Shown in pieces: positions 40,745 through 49,363 of a stretch of 64,000 nt of DNA (position 1 is the first letter of the stretch; every line of letters starts with the position of its first letter). This stretch comes from Martelella alba. GTDB taxonomy: Bacteria > Pseudomonadota > Gammaproteobacteria > Enterobacterales > Enterobacteriaceae. Location of the stretch: positions 186,001-250,000 of the forward strand of contig NZ_SZPQ01000002.1 of assembly GCF_005217455.1 (NCBI RefSeq). Direction: 5' to 3'. Both the position numbers and the translations under genes were made by a program. Below the pieces are notes generated by a model. That model saw only the letters and a list, made by a program, of their open reading frames with translations, did no database searches and was not told the origin of the DNA.

Positions 40745-43340
40745 CGCGAACATCAGGAATAAACGCCGTATTTCCCCCTTTTGGCTGTTGCCGTTTATCG
40801 CCCTGCTCATCGCCGGCTGGCTGGTTTACAGTACCTTGCAAGAGCGAGGCGCCACAGCCACCATCGATTTCATCTCCGCCGACGGTATCGTCGCCGGACG
40901 CACGCCGGTGCGGTATCAGGGGGTGGAAGTAGGGACCGTGCAGAATATCAAGCTGAGCGATGATCTGCGCACCATCAAGGTGGAAGTCAGCATCAAGCGG
41001 GATATGCGCGACGCATTGCGTACCGGCACCCAGTTCTGGCTGGTCACGCCTAAGGCGTCCCTGGCGGGAATTTCGGGGCTGGACGCGCTGGTCGGCGGCA
41101 ACTATATCGGCATGATGCCGGGCAAAGGCGAGCCCGAAACCCATTTCACGGCCCTGGAGTCCCAACCCAAATACCGGGTGAATACCGGCGAGTTGTTGAT
41201 CCACTTGCACGCCCGCGACCTGGGCGCATTGAATACCGGTTCGCTGGTTTATTATCGCAAGATACCGGTGGGTAAAGTCTATGATTACGATATCAACCGG
41301 GAACGGGGCGATGTGAATATCGATGTGTTGATCGACCGGCGCTTTACCGATTTGGTCAAAAAGGACAGTCATTTTTGGAATGTGTCCGGTTTCAAGGCCA
41401 ATGTGGATTTGCATGGCGCCAATATTCAGATGGAAAGCGTGGCGGCGCTGGTCAACGGCGCCATCGCCTTTGATTCGCCCGCCGGCGGTCAGCAGGCCGG
41501 TACGGACCAAACCTATCAGCTTTATCCCGATTTGGCGCACAGTCAGCGCGGGGTTATCATCCAATTGGATTTGCCCAGCGCCGATAATCTTAGCGAGGGA
41601 CATACGCCGCTGCTTTATGCGGGTTTGGAAGTCGGCACGCTGACCAAATTGACATTGGGCGACCATCATCGGGTCATCGGCGAGTTGTCCATCGATCCTT
41701 CCATCAAGGACTTGATGCGCAGCGGTACCCGAATTGAAATGATGTCGCCGCGGCTGTCCTTGAGCGACCCCAATCTGAGTTCGCTGCTGACCGGCACAAC
41801 GCTGAATCTGCTGCCTGGCGGCGGCGAACCGCAACAACACTTTACCGTACAAGACAGTAACCATATGCTGTTGCAGGAACCGGGAGCGCGGGTGGTTACC
41901 CTGTTTGCGCCGGAGAGCTACGGCATTGATAGCGGCCAACCCCTGACGCTGTTCGGCATTCAGGTCGGGAAAGTCGTCAGCCGCAGTCTGAAGTCGAACG
42001 GCGTCCAGTTTGAAGCGGTGATCACCCCGGAATACGCGGATATCTTGCATAAAGACAGTCAGTTTATCGCCAACAGTCGCGTGAATGTCAAGTTCGGCCT
42101 GGACGGCGTACAGATTCAAGGCACCGGCGCCCAGGAATGGCTTGACGGCGGTATCATGATTTTGCCGGGCTCGCAGGGCAAACCGGTCGGGCAGTATCCG
42201 CTGTATGCCAATCGGGAACGGGCCGAGCAGGGAGTCGCGGGCGACAAACCCATACCGACGCTCACGTTGAGCGCCGAGAGTTTGCCGGATATCCAGACCG
42301 GGTCCGTCGTGCTTTATCGCAAATTCCCGGTCGGCGACATCACCGACGTACGGCCGACCACCCACGATTTCGCGGTCGATGTGTATATCCGCCCGCAGTA
42401 TCGCAATCTGCTGACGGCAAACAGCATCTTCTGGGCGGAAGGCGGCGCCCGGGTGCAATTGAGCGGTAGCGGCATCTCAGTCCAGGCGTCACCCCTTGAC
42501 CGCGCGTTGAAAGGCGCCATCAGTTTCGATAATGTCGAGGGCGCCGCCCGCACCGGCGGGCGACGGAAATTATATCCTTCCGAAAATGCGGCGCGGGCGG
42601 TGGGCAGCCAAATCCTTCTCCAGACTTTCGACGCCAGCAAGCTGTCGCCGGGTATGCCGATCCGCTATTTAGGCATTGATGTCGGACAGCTCGAAACCCT
42701 GAAACTTTCGCCGCAGAACAGCGCCGTGCTGGCCCAGGCGGTGTTGTATCCCGAATACGTCCAGGCTTTCGCCCGCGTCGGCACACAGTTTTCGGTGGTG
42801 ACGCCGGAGATTTCCGCCGCCGGTATCGAACATTTGGAAACGCTGCTCCAGCCCTATATCAATGTGACGCCGGGCAAAGGCGACGCCACGCATACGTTTG
42901 TGCTGCAGCAGGCCACCATCACCGATTCCCGCTACCTGAACGGATTGGATATCGTGGTCGATACCCCGCAAGCCGGCGCTTTGCAAGTGGGCACGCCCGT
43001 CTTGTTCCGCGGTATCGAGGTTGGTACGGTAACCGGCATGACGCTGGGGCCGCTGGCCGATCGGGTTTATGTCTCGCTGCGCATCAGCAAACAGTTTCAG
43101 CACCTGGTGCGGGATAATTCGGTATTCTGGCTGGCTTCCGGCTATGATTTGAAATTCGGCCTGACCGGCGGGGTGGTTAAAAGCGGGACATTCCAGCAAT
43201 TCATCCGCGGCGGTATCGCCTTCGCCACGCCGCCGTCCACTCCGTTGGCGCCCCAGGCCCGCCCGGGGAAACATTTTCTGCTAAACAGCGAAGCGCCCAA
43301 GGATGAGCGCAGCTGGGGAACGGCGGTGCCGCAACAATAG
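40716..43340 (+). CDS. letB: Intermembrane lipid transport tunnel LetB
   Basis: Large periplasmic MCE protein that forms a hexameric tunnel of stacked rings between inner and outer membrane. It has 874 residues (E. coli 877). One membrane helix (about 20-40) anchors it, and seven MCE domains follow, recognised by recurring motifs such as [30 protein letters not shown]. It overlaps letA by 29 nt. rsmF, which follows in E. coli, is absent. Confidence 0.96.
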   Translation: MPQMPTTPTSANIRNKRRISPFWLLPFIALLIAGWLVYSTLQERGATATIDFISADGIVAGRTPVRYQGVEVGTVQNIKLSDDLRTIKVEVSIKRDMRDALRTGTQFWLVTPKASLAGISGLDALVGGNYIGMMPGKGEPETHFTALESQPKYRVNTGELLIHLHARDLGALNTGSLVYYRKIPVGKVYDYDINRERGDVNIDVLIDRRFTDLVKKDSHFWNVSGFKANVDLHGANIQMESVAALVNGAIAFDSPAGGQQAGTDQTYQLYPDLAHSQRGVIIQLDLPSADNLSEGHTPLLYAGLEVGTLTKLTLGDHHRVIGELSIDPSIKDLMRSGTRIEMMSPRLSLSDPNLSSLLTGTTLNLLPGGGEPQQHFTVQDSNHMLLQEPGARVVTLFAPESYGIDSGQPLTLFGIQVGKVVSRSLKSNGVQFEAVITPEYADILHKDSQFIANSRVNVKFGLDGVQIQGTGAQEWLDGGIMILPGSQGKPVGQYPLYANRERAEQGVAGDKPIPTLTLSAESLPDIQTGSVVLYRKFPVGDITDVRPTTHDFAVDVYIRPQYRNLLTANSIFWAEGGARVQLSGSGISVQASPLDRALKGAISFDNVEGAARTGGRRKLYPSENAARAVGSQILLQTFDASKLSPGMPIRYLGIDVGQLETLKLSPQNSAVLAQAVLYPEYVQAFARVGTQFSVVTPEISAAGIEHLETLLQPYINVTPGKGDATHTFVLQQATITDSRYLNGLDIVVDTPQAGALQVGTPVLFRGIEVGTVTGMTLGPLADRVYVSLRISKQFQHLVRDNSVFWLASGYDLKFGLTGGVVKSGTFQQFIRGGIAFATPPSTPLAPQARPGKHFLLNSEAPKDERSWGTAVPQQ

Positions 43341-43448
43341 TCCGGTGGAACGAGGATTTCGCAATCGGCTTAATTTCGTCTACGATGACTGCAATGAAGG
43401 GAGAAATCGGACCCGATCAGCAATTAACCGGGGCGAAATGGAATAATG

Positions 43449-43522
43449 AAAAAAAGTCAGCCCGAAGGCTGACGACTGAAGAAAACAGGATTCATGAAAC
43501 TGAGGGTTTTAGATAAGTATAG
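43449..43522 (-). ncRNA. Candidate small RNA with UUCG-capped terminator
   Basis: On the minus strand a -10 of CTATACT (43522-43516) is followed by about 60 bases starting near 43510 and ending in GTCAGCC-TTCG-GGCTGAC (43473-43456) plus seven T. The body is rich in C and U and contains a 12-codon frame (MNPVFFSRQPSG) whose stop lies in the terminator. No protein gene lies downstream on this strand, so the terminator has no other obvious client. No homologue recognised. Confidence 0.55.
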
Positions 43523-43704
43523 GGGCAATATCGCCGGATGCGACCTATCATTATGATAGTTATCACCGAAGCCGTGCCGCATTATGTAAACCGTTATGTT
43601 ATCCGACGCGGGTCGTCGCTCCGGTTCAGCCCGTTTCATTCCGCCGGAACCGCTGGGACGCCACTTGCGTTACACGACCTGTTACAGGCTGGAGGAAAAC
43701 CGGA

Positions 43705-44193
43705 ATGATACGGACCCGGGCAGAACTGGAACACGTGCGCAGGGAATGCCGCAAAATGGTCACCCGACGCGCGGGCCTTTCCGCTGGCGCGGCGGTTATC
43801 CCAATCCCGGGCGTCGACATCGGCGCCGATGTTTCGTTATTGATGTCTTTATTACCGGCCATCAATGAGAAATTCGGCTTATCTCCCGAACAGATTGCAA
43901 CGTTGAACCCCGATCGGAAAAAATACACGTTGCTGGCGATAACCGGCATTGGCAGCCGGGTTATCGGCAGCACCGTCTCCCGTAAGCTGGTTTCAGTTTT
44001 GCTGAAACGGGCCGGTGTGAAGATCGCCGCTAAAAGCACCGTGCGCTACGTGCCAATCATCGGCCAGGCGGCCGCGGCGGGATTGAGTTTCAGCGCCATG
44101 AAACTTTTAGGCAACGCCCATGTCGACGACTGCTACCAGGTGATCAGCCAGGTATTGGAAGCAGACGATTTGATGGCATCCGTGGCTGTTTGA
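43705..44193 (+). CDS. DUF697-like helical protein of unknown function
   Basis: 162 residues. GGAGG upstream supports the ATG. The sequence has two hydrophobic segments (SAGAAVIPIPGVDIGADVSL and VRYVPIIGQAAAAGLSFSAM) with the glycine and proline pattern seen in DUF697/YcjF-like proteins, and basic stretches between. I do not recognise a function. It stands alone between the candidate small RNA and a tiny membrane protein, where rsmF lies in E. coli. Confidence 0.7.
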   Translation: MIRTRAELEHVRRECRKMVTRRAGLSAGAAVIPIPGVDIGADVSLLMSLLPAINEKFGLSPEQIATLNPDRKKYTLLAITGIGSRVIGSTVSRKLVSVLLKRAGVKIAAKSTVRYVPIIGQAAAAGLSFSAMKLLGNAHVDDCYQVISQVLEADDLMASVAV

Positions 44194-44436
44194 CGTTGGT
44201 GTCGGCCGTCCCGACGCAGGGTTAGGTATTTACCCGATTTTCACTTGAAAAATTCTTGCTGGTTTCCCACCCGGCATCTTTGGACAATGCTCGTGTCAGT
44301 CGAGCCGTCTATGGGCATTATCGCCACCGGCCGCTATCCCCGGTTATCACGCGACGGTTGCGACGACACAATACCGCGGCTTGTCCGTTTTCCGGCGCCG
44401 CCCTATCCCCTTGCCCGACGCCGGGATGACGAAATG

Positions 44437-44538
44437 ATGCCTAAACGAAAATACCTGCTCTGGTTGTTATATGCGGTGATCATCGCCGAGTTAGTCATTC
44501 TTACCTTCCATTGGTCGCTGTTTCCCTGGGAGTCATAA
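44437..44538 (+). CDS. Tiny membrane protein, 33 residues
   Basis: The frame starts at the ATG at 44437 (or 44434) with GGGA 10 bases upstream. It encodes a basic start (MPKRKYLLW), one membrane helix (LLYAVIIAELVILTF) and a short tail ending in PWES. This matches the make-up of enterobacterial single-helix small proteins, but I cannot assign a family. Confidence 0.5.
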   Translation: MPKRKYLLWLLYAVIIAELVILTFHWSLFPWES

Positions 44539-44609
44539 CCCTTCCGGCAGTAAACGGGACGGTAGTGCTTCCCGACGTCGAATTTTGTTAACATTTGCTC
44601 AGTCTATTT

Positions 44610-44659
44610 TGTGATGGGCATCACAAAATACTTGCTTTTTGTGATGGAGATCGTATTAT
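44610..44659 (+). promoter_or_regulatory. CRP-site promoter of the azuC-like transcript
   Basis: TGTGA-TGGGCA-TCACA (44610-44625) is a perfect CRP consensus palindrome. A second half-matching site (TGTGATGGAGATCGTA, 44640-44655) follows 30 bp later. A sigma-70 promoter TTGCTT (44632-44637), 16-bp spacer, TATTAT (44654-44659) overlaps the second site, so start is near 44666. Confidence 0.78.
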
Positions 44660-44710
44660 AACGCCATAGGGTAATTAACAATCAGACAGCAACCATCGTA
44701 GAGGTTAGAA

Positions 44711-44806
44711 ATGAAAGCTAAAGTGAAGAGCTTCTTTATCGAATGTTTAAACTCCTATTTCCGGACGTTTGAAAATCTGCCGAAGAACACCCATTTCCCT
44801 CTGTGA
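44711..44806 (+). CDS. azuC: AzuC-like small protein, 31 residues
   Basis: The frame begins at an ATG with AGAGG seven bases upstream. The protein has a basic start (MKAKVKSFF) and the core LNSYFRTFENLPKN, which lines up with FNNYCKTFKDVPPG of E. coli AzuC. AzuC is an amphipathic membrane-associated peptide that binds GlpD and increases its activity. An independent terminator follows 16 bases after the stop. In E. coli azuC lies elsewhere, so this is a moved or extra copy. Confidence 0.68.
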   Translation: MKAKVKSFFIECLNSYFRTFENLPKNTHFPL

Positions 44807-44822
44807 TTGGCTGATCTTCAGC

Positions 44823-44849
44823 AAAAAGCCGCAAAAGCGGCTTTTTTTG
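44823..44849 (+). terminator. Rho-independent terminator of the azuC-like transcript
   Basis: AAAAAGCCGC (44823-44832), loop AAAA, GCGGCTTTTT (44837-44846), then more T. Strong 10-bp stem. Confidence 0.9.
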
Positions 44850-45022
44850 TCGCTGTATTCCGTCCTTGGACGTCGTCGGTCGGGCGTGGTTATGCTTATC
44901 CGGGCGCCGTCACTGCCGGGCAACGGTTTTTTACGTTGAGATGACATAAAAATACAAATTTCGGCGCATATTATTAGCTCCATCATTTCTTCTCCTTGCA
45001 GAATTATTGTGTCCATACTCTT

Positions 45023-45043
45023 GCCCGCCATGCGGGCTTTTTT
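45023..45043 (+). terminator. Orphan rho-independent terminator 1
   Basis: GCCCGC (45023-45028), loop CAT-like, GCGGGC (45032-45037), then six T. Confidence 0.75.
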
Positions 45044-45245
45044 GTGTCCAGAACACGCACTCTGCCTCATTACGGCGGGCCATTAGCATGGGCACCCCCA
45101 TTGGGAACCGCGATGCCGCCGACAAAACGGCCGATAGCCGTACCATGCGCCCACCTGCCTTCTCGTTGCACAAGCATTCAATGTCCCTGTGCGAAAGTGT
45201 CTCTCGTTTCCAATGCATTCCTTTTTCATTGCTGCGAACTGTTTA

Positions 45246-45269
45246 GGGTCAGCCTTGGCCCTTTTTTTT
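45246..45269 (+). terminator. Orphan rho-independent terminator 2
   Basis: GGGTCA (45246-45251) pairs with TGGCCC (45256-45261, one G-T pair), followed by eight T. Confidence 0.7.
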
Positions 45270-45407
45270 GCCAAATCATCCCTTAAACGATAAGAGCGCC
45301 GCATCTCTTCAGCGAATTCTCCCGCAGCATACCTCGGGGCGGAGGTTAAAGAGATGGAAAGCTTTTGCCGATAAACGCCATGTTATTAACAAAGCAGAGG
45401 CATGGAT

Positions 45408-45536
45408 ATGGATAACGGCCAGAACACACCGCCCAAGAGAACGCCGGACCTTAAACGTAAGGCCTGGATTGTCGTCTTTCTGTCTTGTGCTGTTTTCTGG
45501 TGTATTATTGGGCTTGTGGCATACTGGTTGTGGTGA
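45408..45536 (+). CDS. ymiA: YmiA-like small membrane protein
   Basis: 42 residues from the ATG at 45408, which has AGAGG seven bases upstream; an ATG at 45402 is too close to it. The core PDLKRKAWIVVFLSCAVFW lines up with PELKRKAWLAVFLGSALFW of E. coli YmiA, followed by the rest of a single membrane helix and a Trp-rich end (YWLW). YmiA has no known function. In E. coli ymiA lies in the pyrF region, not here. Confidence 0.8.
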   Translation: MDNGQNTPPKRTPDLKRKAWIVVFLSCAVFWCIIGLVAYWLW

Positions 45537-45642
45537 AAAGGCCGGATGAGGGAATCACGACAGGCCTTGTGCGCGTTAACGACTTTTTCAGAATTTTCCC
45601 TAGGTGAATTCCATAAGTCGTAAAGGTCCGTCGCCGCGTTCC

Positions 45643-46128
45643 TTAATGGAGCAAGCCGTCCCCTGAACCGGTCAAACTGCCATCCGCATCGCCCAGACCG
45701 TTCTGCGAACCCGATAAGCCATCGCCGGCACCATCCAGGCCGTCGCCTGAAGTGCCCCAGCTGTCGTTGCCGTCATCCAGGTTATTGTGGGAACTGTACA
45801 AACCGTCACTGGAATCACTCGATCCCGCGCCGCTATCCTGATAATCATCCCCCATGCCCACTTCGTTGGCGGTGGATTGACCCGCCATTCCCGAACTGCC
45901 GATGGTTTCTGTTTCGCCGGTACCATCCGGGATGGTACTGGTCATTTTACCATTGCTGTACAGCGTATCTTTGCCATCCGCCTCATTGGGGATGCTATTG
46001 GACGTGGTGCCATTGTCATAAATACAAAAAGTTCCGCCCAGGCCGTTGGGCTGGCAATCTGCGGCATAAGCCGGTAAGGCCATCGGTAAAGAAAACGCAA
46101 ACAGTAAAGCGGACGTTATGGTTTTCAA
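45643..46128 (-). CDS. Secreted repeat protein of unknown function
   Basis: 161 residues. A signal peptide is clear (MKTITSALLFAFSLPMALPA, cut likely after YAA near 23). The mature N-terminal half has three 20-residue repeats (YDNG at 37, YSNG at 57, GSSG at 77). The C-terminal half, from residue 108, is made of seven to eight 7-residue repeats of the form D/N-G-L-x-x-x-x (DGLYSSH, NNLDDGN, DSWGTSG, DGLDGAG, DGLSGSQ, NGLGDAD, GSLTGSG, DGLLH). It is very acidic and has two cysteines near its N-terminus. Divergent from pagP. No family recognised. Confidence 0.75.
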   Translation of the reverse strand: MKTITSALLFAFSLPMALPAYAADCQPNGLGGTFCIYDNGTTSNSIPNEADGKDTLYSNGKMTSTIPDGTGETETIGSSGMAGQSTANEVGMGDDYQDSGAGSSDSSDGLYSSHNNLDDGNDSWGTSGDGLDGAGDGLSGSQNGLGDADGSLTGSGDGLLH

Positions 46129-46345
46129 ATTCTGTCTCCCCTGCCGTATGATAAGTAACCCCGAGTTGGCTTTATCGCTCAGTCGCCGCCGTGAGGCAAT
46201 TCCTCATATTAAGCGTATATAGCCTAGCTTGTTGCGAAATTCTTTATCAGATTGTTATCCTATTTTGCAGACGTGCGAGGGCCCTTCATCCCATGAGCTT
46301 TTCATGGCAGTGCAAGGAAGGATCATCGAATCTTAAGCGGCTATA

Positions 46346-46966
46346 ATGAAATTATCGCATAAAAAAACCAACAATATTTCTGGATTCCAGGGCATGAGAA
46401 AACCATTACCACTCGCTTTTCTTTGGGTATCTGTGATGAGCGGACCGGCCTTAGCCGATACCCCCGATTCCCCCTCAGGCAACGATACTTCCTGGTATCG
46501 TCGTTTTCTGAGCAATGTCGAGCAAACCGCGTCGGCACCGCAACATACCGACCTGTACATTCCCGCCATCACCTGGCATAACCGCGCCACCTATGACAGA
46601 GAACATATCGATAGGTACAACGAACGTCCTTGGGGTTTGGGCGTCGGGCTGTCTCGATGGGATGAGGAAGATAACTGGCATGGCCTTTATATCATGGCGT
46701 TCAAGGACTCTTTCAACAAATGGGAACCCATAGGCGGCTACGCCTGGGAAAAAATCTGGCGTCCGTTTGTCGCTCAGGACGTGAGGCTCGGGCTGGGTTA
46801 TACGGCGGGCGTGACCATGCGCGACAATTGGCATTATATCCCCATACCGCTCATCTTGCCGCTGGCGTCGGTGGGATATTCGCAGCTCACCTTCCAGATG
46901 ACCTACATCCCCGGCACGCATAATAACGGTAATGTCTATTTCGCCTGGCTACGATGGCAGTTTTAA
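46346..46966 (+). CDS. pagP: Lipid A palmitoyltransferase PagP
   Basis: Outer-membrane beta-barrel enzyme that moves palmitate from phospholipid to lipid A, giving resistance to cationic peptides; activated by PhoP in Salmonella. The catalytic His ([10 protein letters not shown]) and the Asp-Ser pair (MAFKDSF) are present, with [19 protein letters not shown] and [21 protein letters not shown] typical. It has 206 residues from 46346 or 190 from an ATG at 46394, which gives a cleaner signal peptide; E. coli PagP has 186. It lies in the accessory region rather than its E. coli place. Confidence 0.94.
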   Translation: MKLSHKKTNNISGFQGMRKPLPLAFLWVSVMSGPALADTPDSPSGNDTSWYRRFLSNVEQTASAPQHTDLYIPAITWHNRATYDREHIDRYNERPWGLGVGLSRWDEEDNWHGLYIMAFKDSFNKWEPIGGYAWEKIWRPFVAQDVRLGLGYTAGVTMRDNWHYIPIPLILPLASVGYSQLTFQMTYIPGTHNNGNVYFAWLRWQF

Positions 46967-47033
46967 CGCTCGGCCCTCAATTCACCCCGCGCCGCGCCCA
47001 CGATGAGATGACCGCCCTGAACAGGCCGCCGCG

Positions 47034-47981
47034 TCAGGCATGCCGATTCATGATTTCTTCGCCACGCATTAAACGGCGCAGGTTGTCGCAGACGCCCTGA
47101 ACGTGACCGGCCAAAGAGACATCCGTCACACCGCCGATATGGGGAGTCGCCAGCACATTATAGCGAAACAGCGCATCATTTGGGTCCGGCGGCTCCTGCC
47201 AGAATACATCCAGTCCGGCCCCGGCCAAACGGCCGGCGGCCAGCGCCTGTTGCAACGCATCCCTATCGATAAGTCCACCCCGACCCACATTAATAAGAAA
47301 CCCGCCCGGCCGCATGCGAGCCAAATTCGCCGCGTTGATTAAACCGTGCGTGGCTTCGGTGTCCGGTAAGCTGAGTATGACAAAATCCGCCTGCTCCAGC
47401 AGTACCGGCAGATCCTCAAGCGTGCCCAACCACGCCAAATGATGGGCGCGGGCGAAATCCGCCTCGACCCGTTGTTTGATGCCGATAAGCCGCATATCAA
47501 AAGCCGCCAACCGTTTGGCCAGCGCTTTACCTATGCCGCCCAATCCCACCAACCCGGCAGTTTTACCTCGCAAACCCAATCCCATTGGGCTGCCCAATTG
47601 CGACTTTTGCAGCGCGGCGGGGATTGCGCGGATATTGCGCGCCAGCGCGATCATCATGCCGACCGCCAGTTCGGCCACCGAATCGGCATTACCGGAGCAA
47701 TCGGAAGGCACATTGGCCACTGCGATCCCCTGTTGGCGGGCCGCCGCCAGATCAACGCCCTCCAGACCGGCGCCGGCCTGCTGTATGAGCCTCAAGCGAT
47801 CGCTGGTCTTTAATAGCGCGGCATCCAACCTTGTCATGGTGGGAATAACAACATCGAAACCGGCCAGCGAAGGTATCTGGTAATGACCCGCAGCGACGAA
47901 TTCCACCTCGGGCAACGCTTGCCGAAATTGTGCGAGAATATTGCCCCACGCTTGATCCGGCGCGGCAAACAGCACTCTCAT
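47034..47981 (-). CDS. D-isomer-specific 2-hydroxyacid dehydrogenase
   Basis: NAD(P)-dependent dehydrogenase of the D-2-hydroxyacid family, 315 residues from the ATG at 47981 (GAGGAG upstream). The dinucleotide motif GLGGIG is at 146-151 and the catalytic residues are R234 (NVGRGGLID), E263 (QEPPDPND) and H281 (TPHIGG). Substrate cannot be told from sequence; glyoxylate, hydroxypyruvate or phosphonate relatives are possible. It stands alone and has no equivalent in this place in E. coli. Confidence 0.88.
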   Translation of the reverse strand: MRVLFAAPDQAWGNILAQFRQALPEVEFVAAGHYQIPSLAGFDVVIPTMTRLDAALLKTSDRLRLIQQAGAGLEGVDLAAARQQGIAVANVPSDCSGNADSVAELAVGMMIALARNIRAIPAALQKSQLGSPMGLGLRGKTAGLVGLGGIGKALAKRLAAFDMRLIGIKQRVEADFARAHHLAWLGTLEDLPVLLEQADFVILSLPDTEATHGLINAANLARMRPGGFLINVGRGGLIDRDALQQALAAGRLAGAGLDVFWQEPPDPNDALFRYNVLATPHIGGVTDVSLAGHVQGVCDNLRRLMRGEEIMNRHA

Positions 47982-48379
47982 GGCGGCTCCTCGAATTGTC
48001 GCGATGCAACGCGACTGATGCAAAATATAGACGTAAAACTTCGCGTTGCATCACGGCGGCGAGGGAACGAATTTGAACCGCCAACGGCGGGCCTCCGGTG
48101 AGAGACAGAATGTCTCTCATGCCTCCCCGGGCGCATAGCCGACTCTGTGACTGGAGTGAGCGAGCGCAGCCAACAAAGAGACAACTTGAAGTTTGACAAG
48201 TATATGGTGATATTAATTTACTATAAAATGAATTGTAGGCATATAGTAATTCTTAAGCTTGACAATTTGTGGCCAAGATCCTCCACAAGAGACGTCCCGT
48301 CTCTCGCCGAAGACACTCTGCCGGCGGCGCACGATCATTCCCAACGATGGCGAGGCTGGCCTGCCGCCGCGACACGAGG
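47982..48379. repeat. Repeat-filled intergenic region (copy F and a partial copy)
   Basis: A TATAC-bounded copy runs from 48026 to 48204 and contains the reverse complement of the centre of the copy at 31091-31296, including the small hairpin GAGAGACAGAATGTCTCTC. A partial copy with GAGACGTCCCGTCTC follows at about 48286-48380. No gene is seen. Confidence 0.75.
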
Positions 48380-49363
48380 CTACGCATCTGCATCTGAAGT
48401 GGAGCGCGTTTTGTCATCGCCCCCGAACCGCAATTCAACACTTCCGTTCAGTGCGTCAAGCAGAAGATAACGCCTTTTGTATTCGGCGCGTTTTTTGCTT
48501 GGTAGCTCGGACATATCCTTACGCGCAATGCGCAAAGGCAAATCGTATAACGCGTTGGAATGGGACACCGCGCCAATTGACTCCCAGAATTCGTTATAGC
48601 TTGCCTTGAAAACCTCCTTTTTTCTGTGACGATAACGCCAGGAGTAAAATACATGCCCGGCATCGCTCACCGCCATAATCCGCTGAATATTCATTTTTGC
48701 GGCGACGCATTGCAGGCACTCCAGAAGTAATCGTTTGGGAAACAACCCATGGCAAGACTTGGTGGCCTGTTTGATGACATCATGAGGGGTGGCGCGATTC
48801 GCCCCCTGGAAGCCGCCAATGATGATCATATAGCCGCTCTGGCACGGCGTGATGCTGAATGTCAATGCGGCCAATCGAGTGTCATCCATGTACAAGAACA
48901 AGTTGGTTTCCCCTTCCCGTTCCGATCGGCCAATCGATCCCATTTTTACCGAAAACGTTTCACCTTCCTTTCCACTGAATAAGCAAACGACGTTGCCGTG
49001 CGGGCTTAAGAAAGTATCTCTGATAGTGGGATTCTGAATTTTATCGATAAAGTTATAATGCGCGAACAGTACCGATGCGCGCTGCCGTACCGATAAACCT
49101 AAATACAGATAAGGCTTATGAATTTTGTCCGGTAATTTTGTTTGCGCGGCAAAAGCCGTTTTCCAAACCGGATTTATTACGATCTGATTAAGGATTTTCA
49201 ATGTGATGATAGGGTGGCTTAACGTCCTTAACCCAAATTTTATTCGGAAAAGACGTTCTCGCCATAACTCATCGGGAATAGAGGTCGCACGCAGTAAATC
49301 GATAAAAAGGCTTAGGCCCCCTTTATTCTTATTGTGGGACCCATTGGCGAAGATTTGTTCCAT
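48380..49363 (-). CDS. VirK/YbjX family protein (DUF535)
   Basis: 327 residues with the family hallmarks: YLYLGLSVRQRASVLFAHY, IIIGGFQGANR and the terminal KKRAEYKRRYLLLDALNG. VirK is required for virulence factor release in Shigella, and YbjX-type proteins are PhoP-controlled and tied to cationic peptide resistance in Salmonella; the biochemical activity is unknown. A second copy (ybjX) may exist elsewhere. Codon use is more AT-rich than the neighbours, which fits acquisition. Confidence 0.88.
   Translation of the reverse strand: MEQIFANGSHNKNKGGLSLFIDLLRATSIPDELWRERLFRIKFGLRTLSHPIITLKILNQIVINPVWKTAFAAQTKLPDKIHKPYLYLGLSVRQRASVLFAHYNFIDKIQNPTIRDTFLSPHGNVVCLFSGKEGETFSVKMGSIGRSEREGETNLFLYMDDTRLAALTFSITPCQSGYMIIIGGFQGANRATPHDVIKQATKSCHGLFPKRLLLECLQCVAAKMNIQRIMAVSDAGHVFYSWRYRHRKKEVFKASYNEFWESIGAVSHSNALYDLPLRIARKDMSELPSKKRAEYKRRYLLLDALNGSVELRFGGDDKTRSTSDADA

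Larger units (their letters stand above)
44666..44849 (+). ncRNA. AzuCR-like dual-function transcript
   Basis: From the predicted start near 44666 to the terminator at 44849 the transcript is about 184 nt and carries one 31-codon frame. In E. coli AzuCR is a 164-nt RNA that both encodes the 28-residue AzuC and pairs with mRNAs. The match is in layout, CRP control and the encoded peptide; the regulatory RNA role is inferred. Confidence 0.6.
44850..45401. other. Stretch with two orphan terminators
   Basis: 552 bp without a convincing gene. Two rho-independent terminators on the plus strand (45023-45043, 45246-45269) have no protein gene before them, so small transcripts may end there. Minus-strand readings exist here (44747-44986, with GGAG upstream, and 45083-45304), but each runs through a terminator of the other strand and looks fortuitous. 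Confidence 0.5.

Noticed and set aside
44747-44986. Minus-strand frame with a good GGAG site, antisense to the azuC-like transcript
   Set aside because: Most of its residues come from the reverse strand of a terminator and a real small gene; no family-like sequence and no promoter seen.
45083-45304. Minus-strand frame with a protein-like stretch (AKKRAKADPKQFAAMKK)
   Set aside because: It reads through a plus-strand terminator, and its lysine-rich part derives from the T tract. No credible start.
46201-46345. PhoP box before pagP
   Set aside because: TCTTTAT-N4-TTGTTAT is a partial match, but no -10 lies at the required distance, so it is not listed as a feature.
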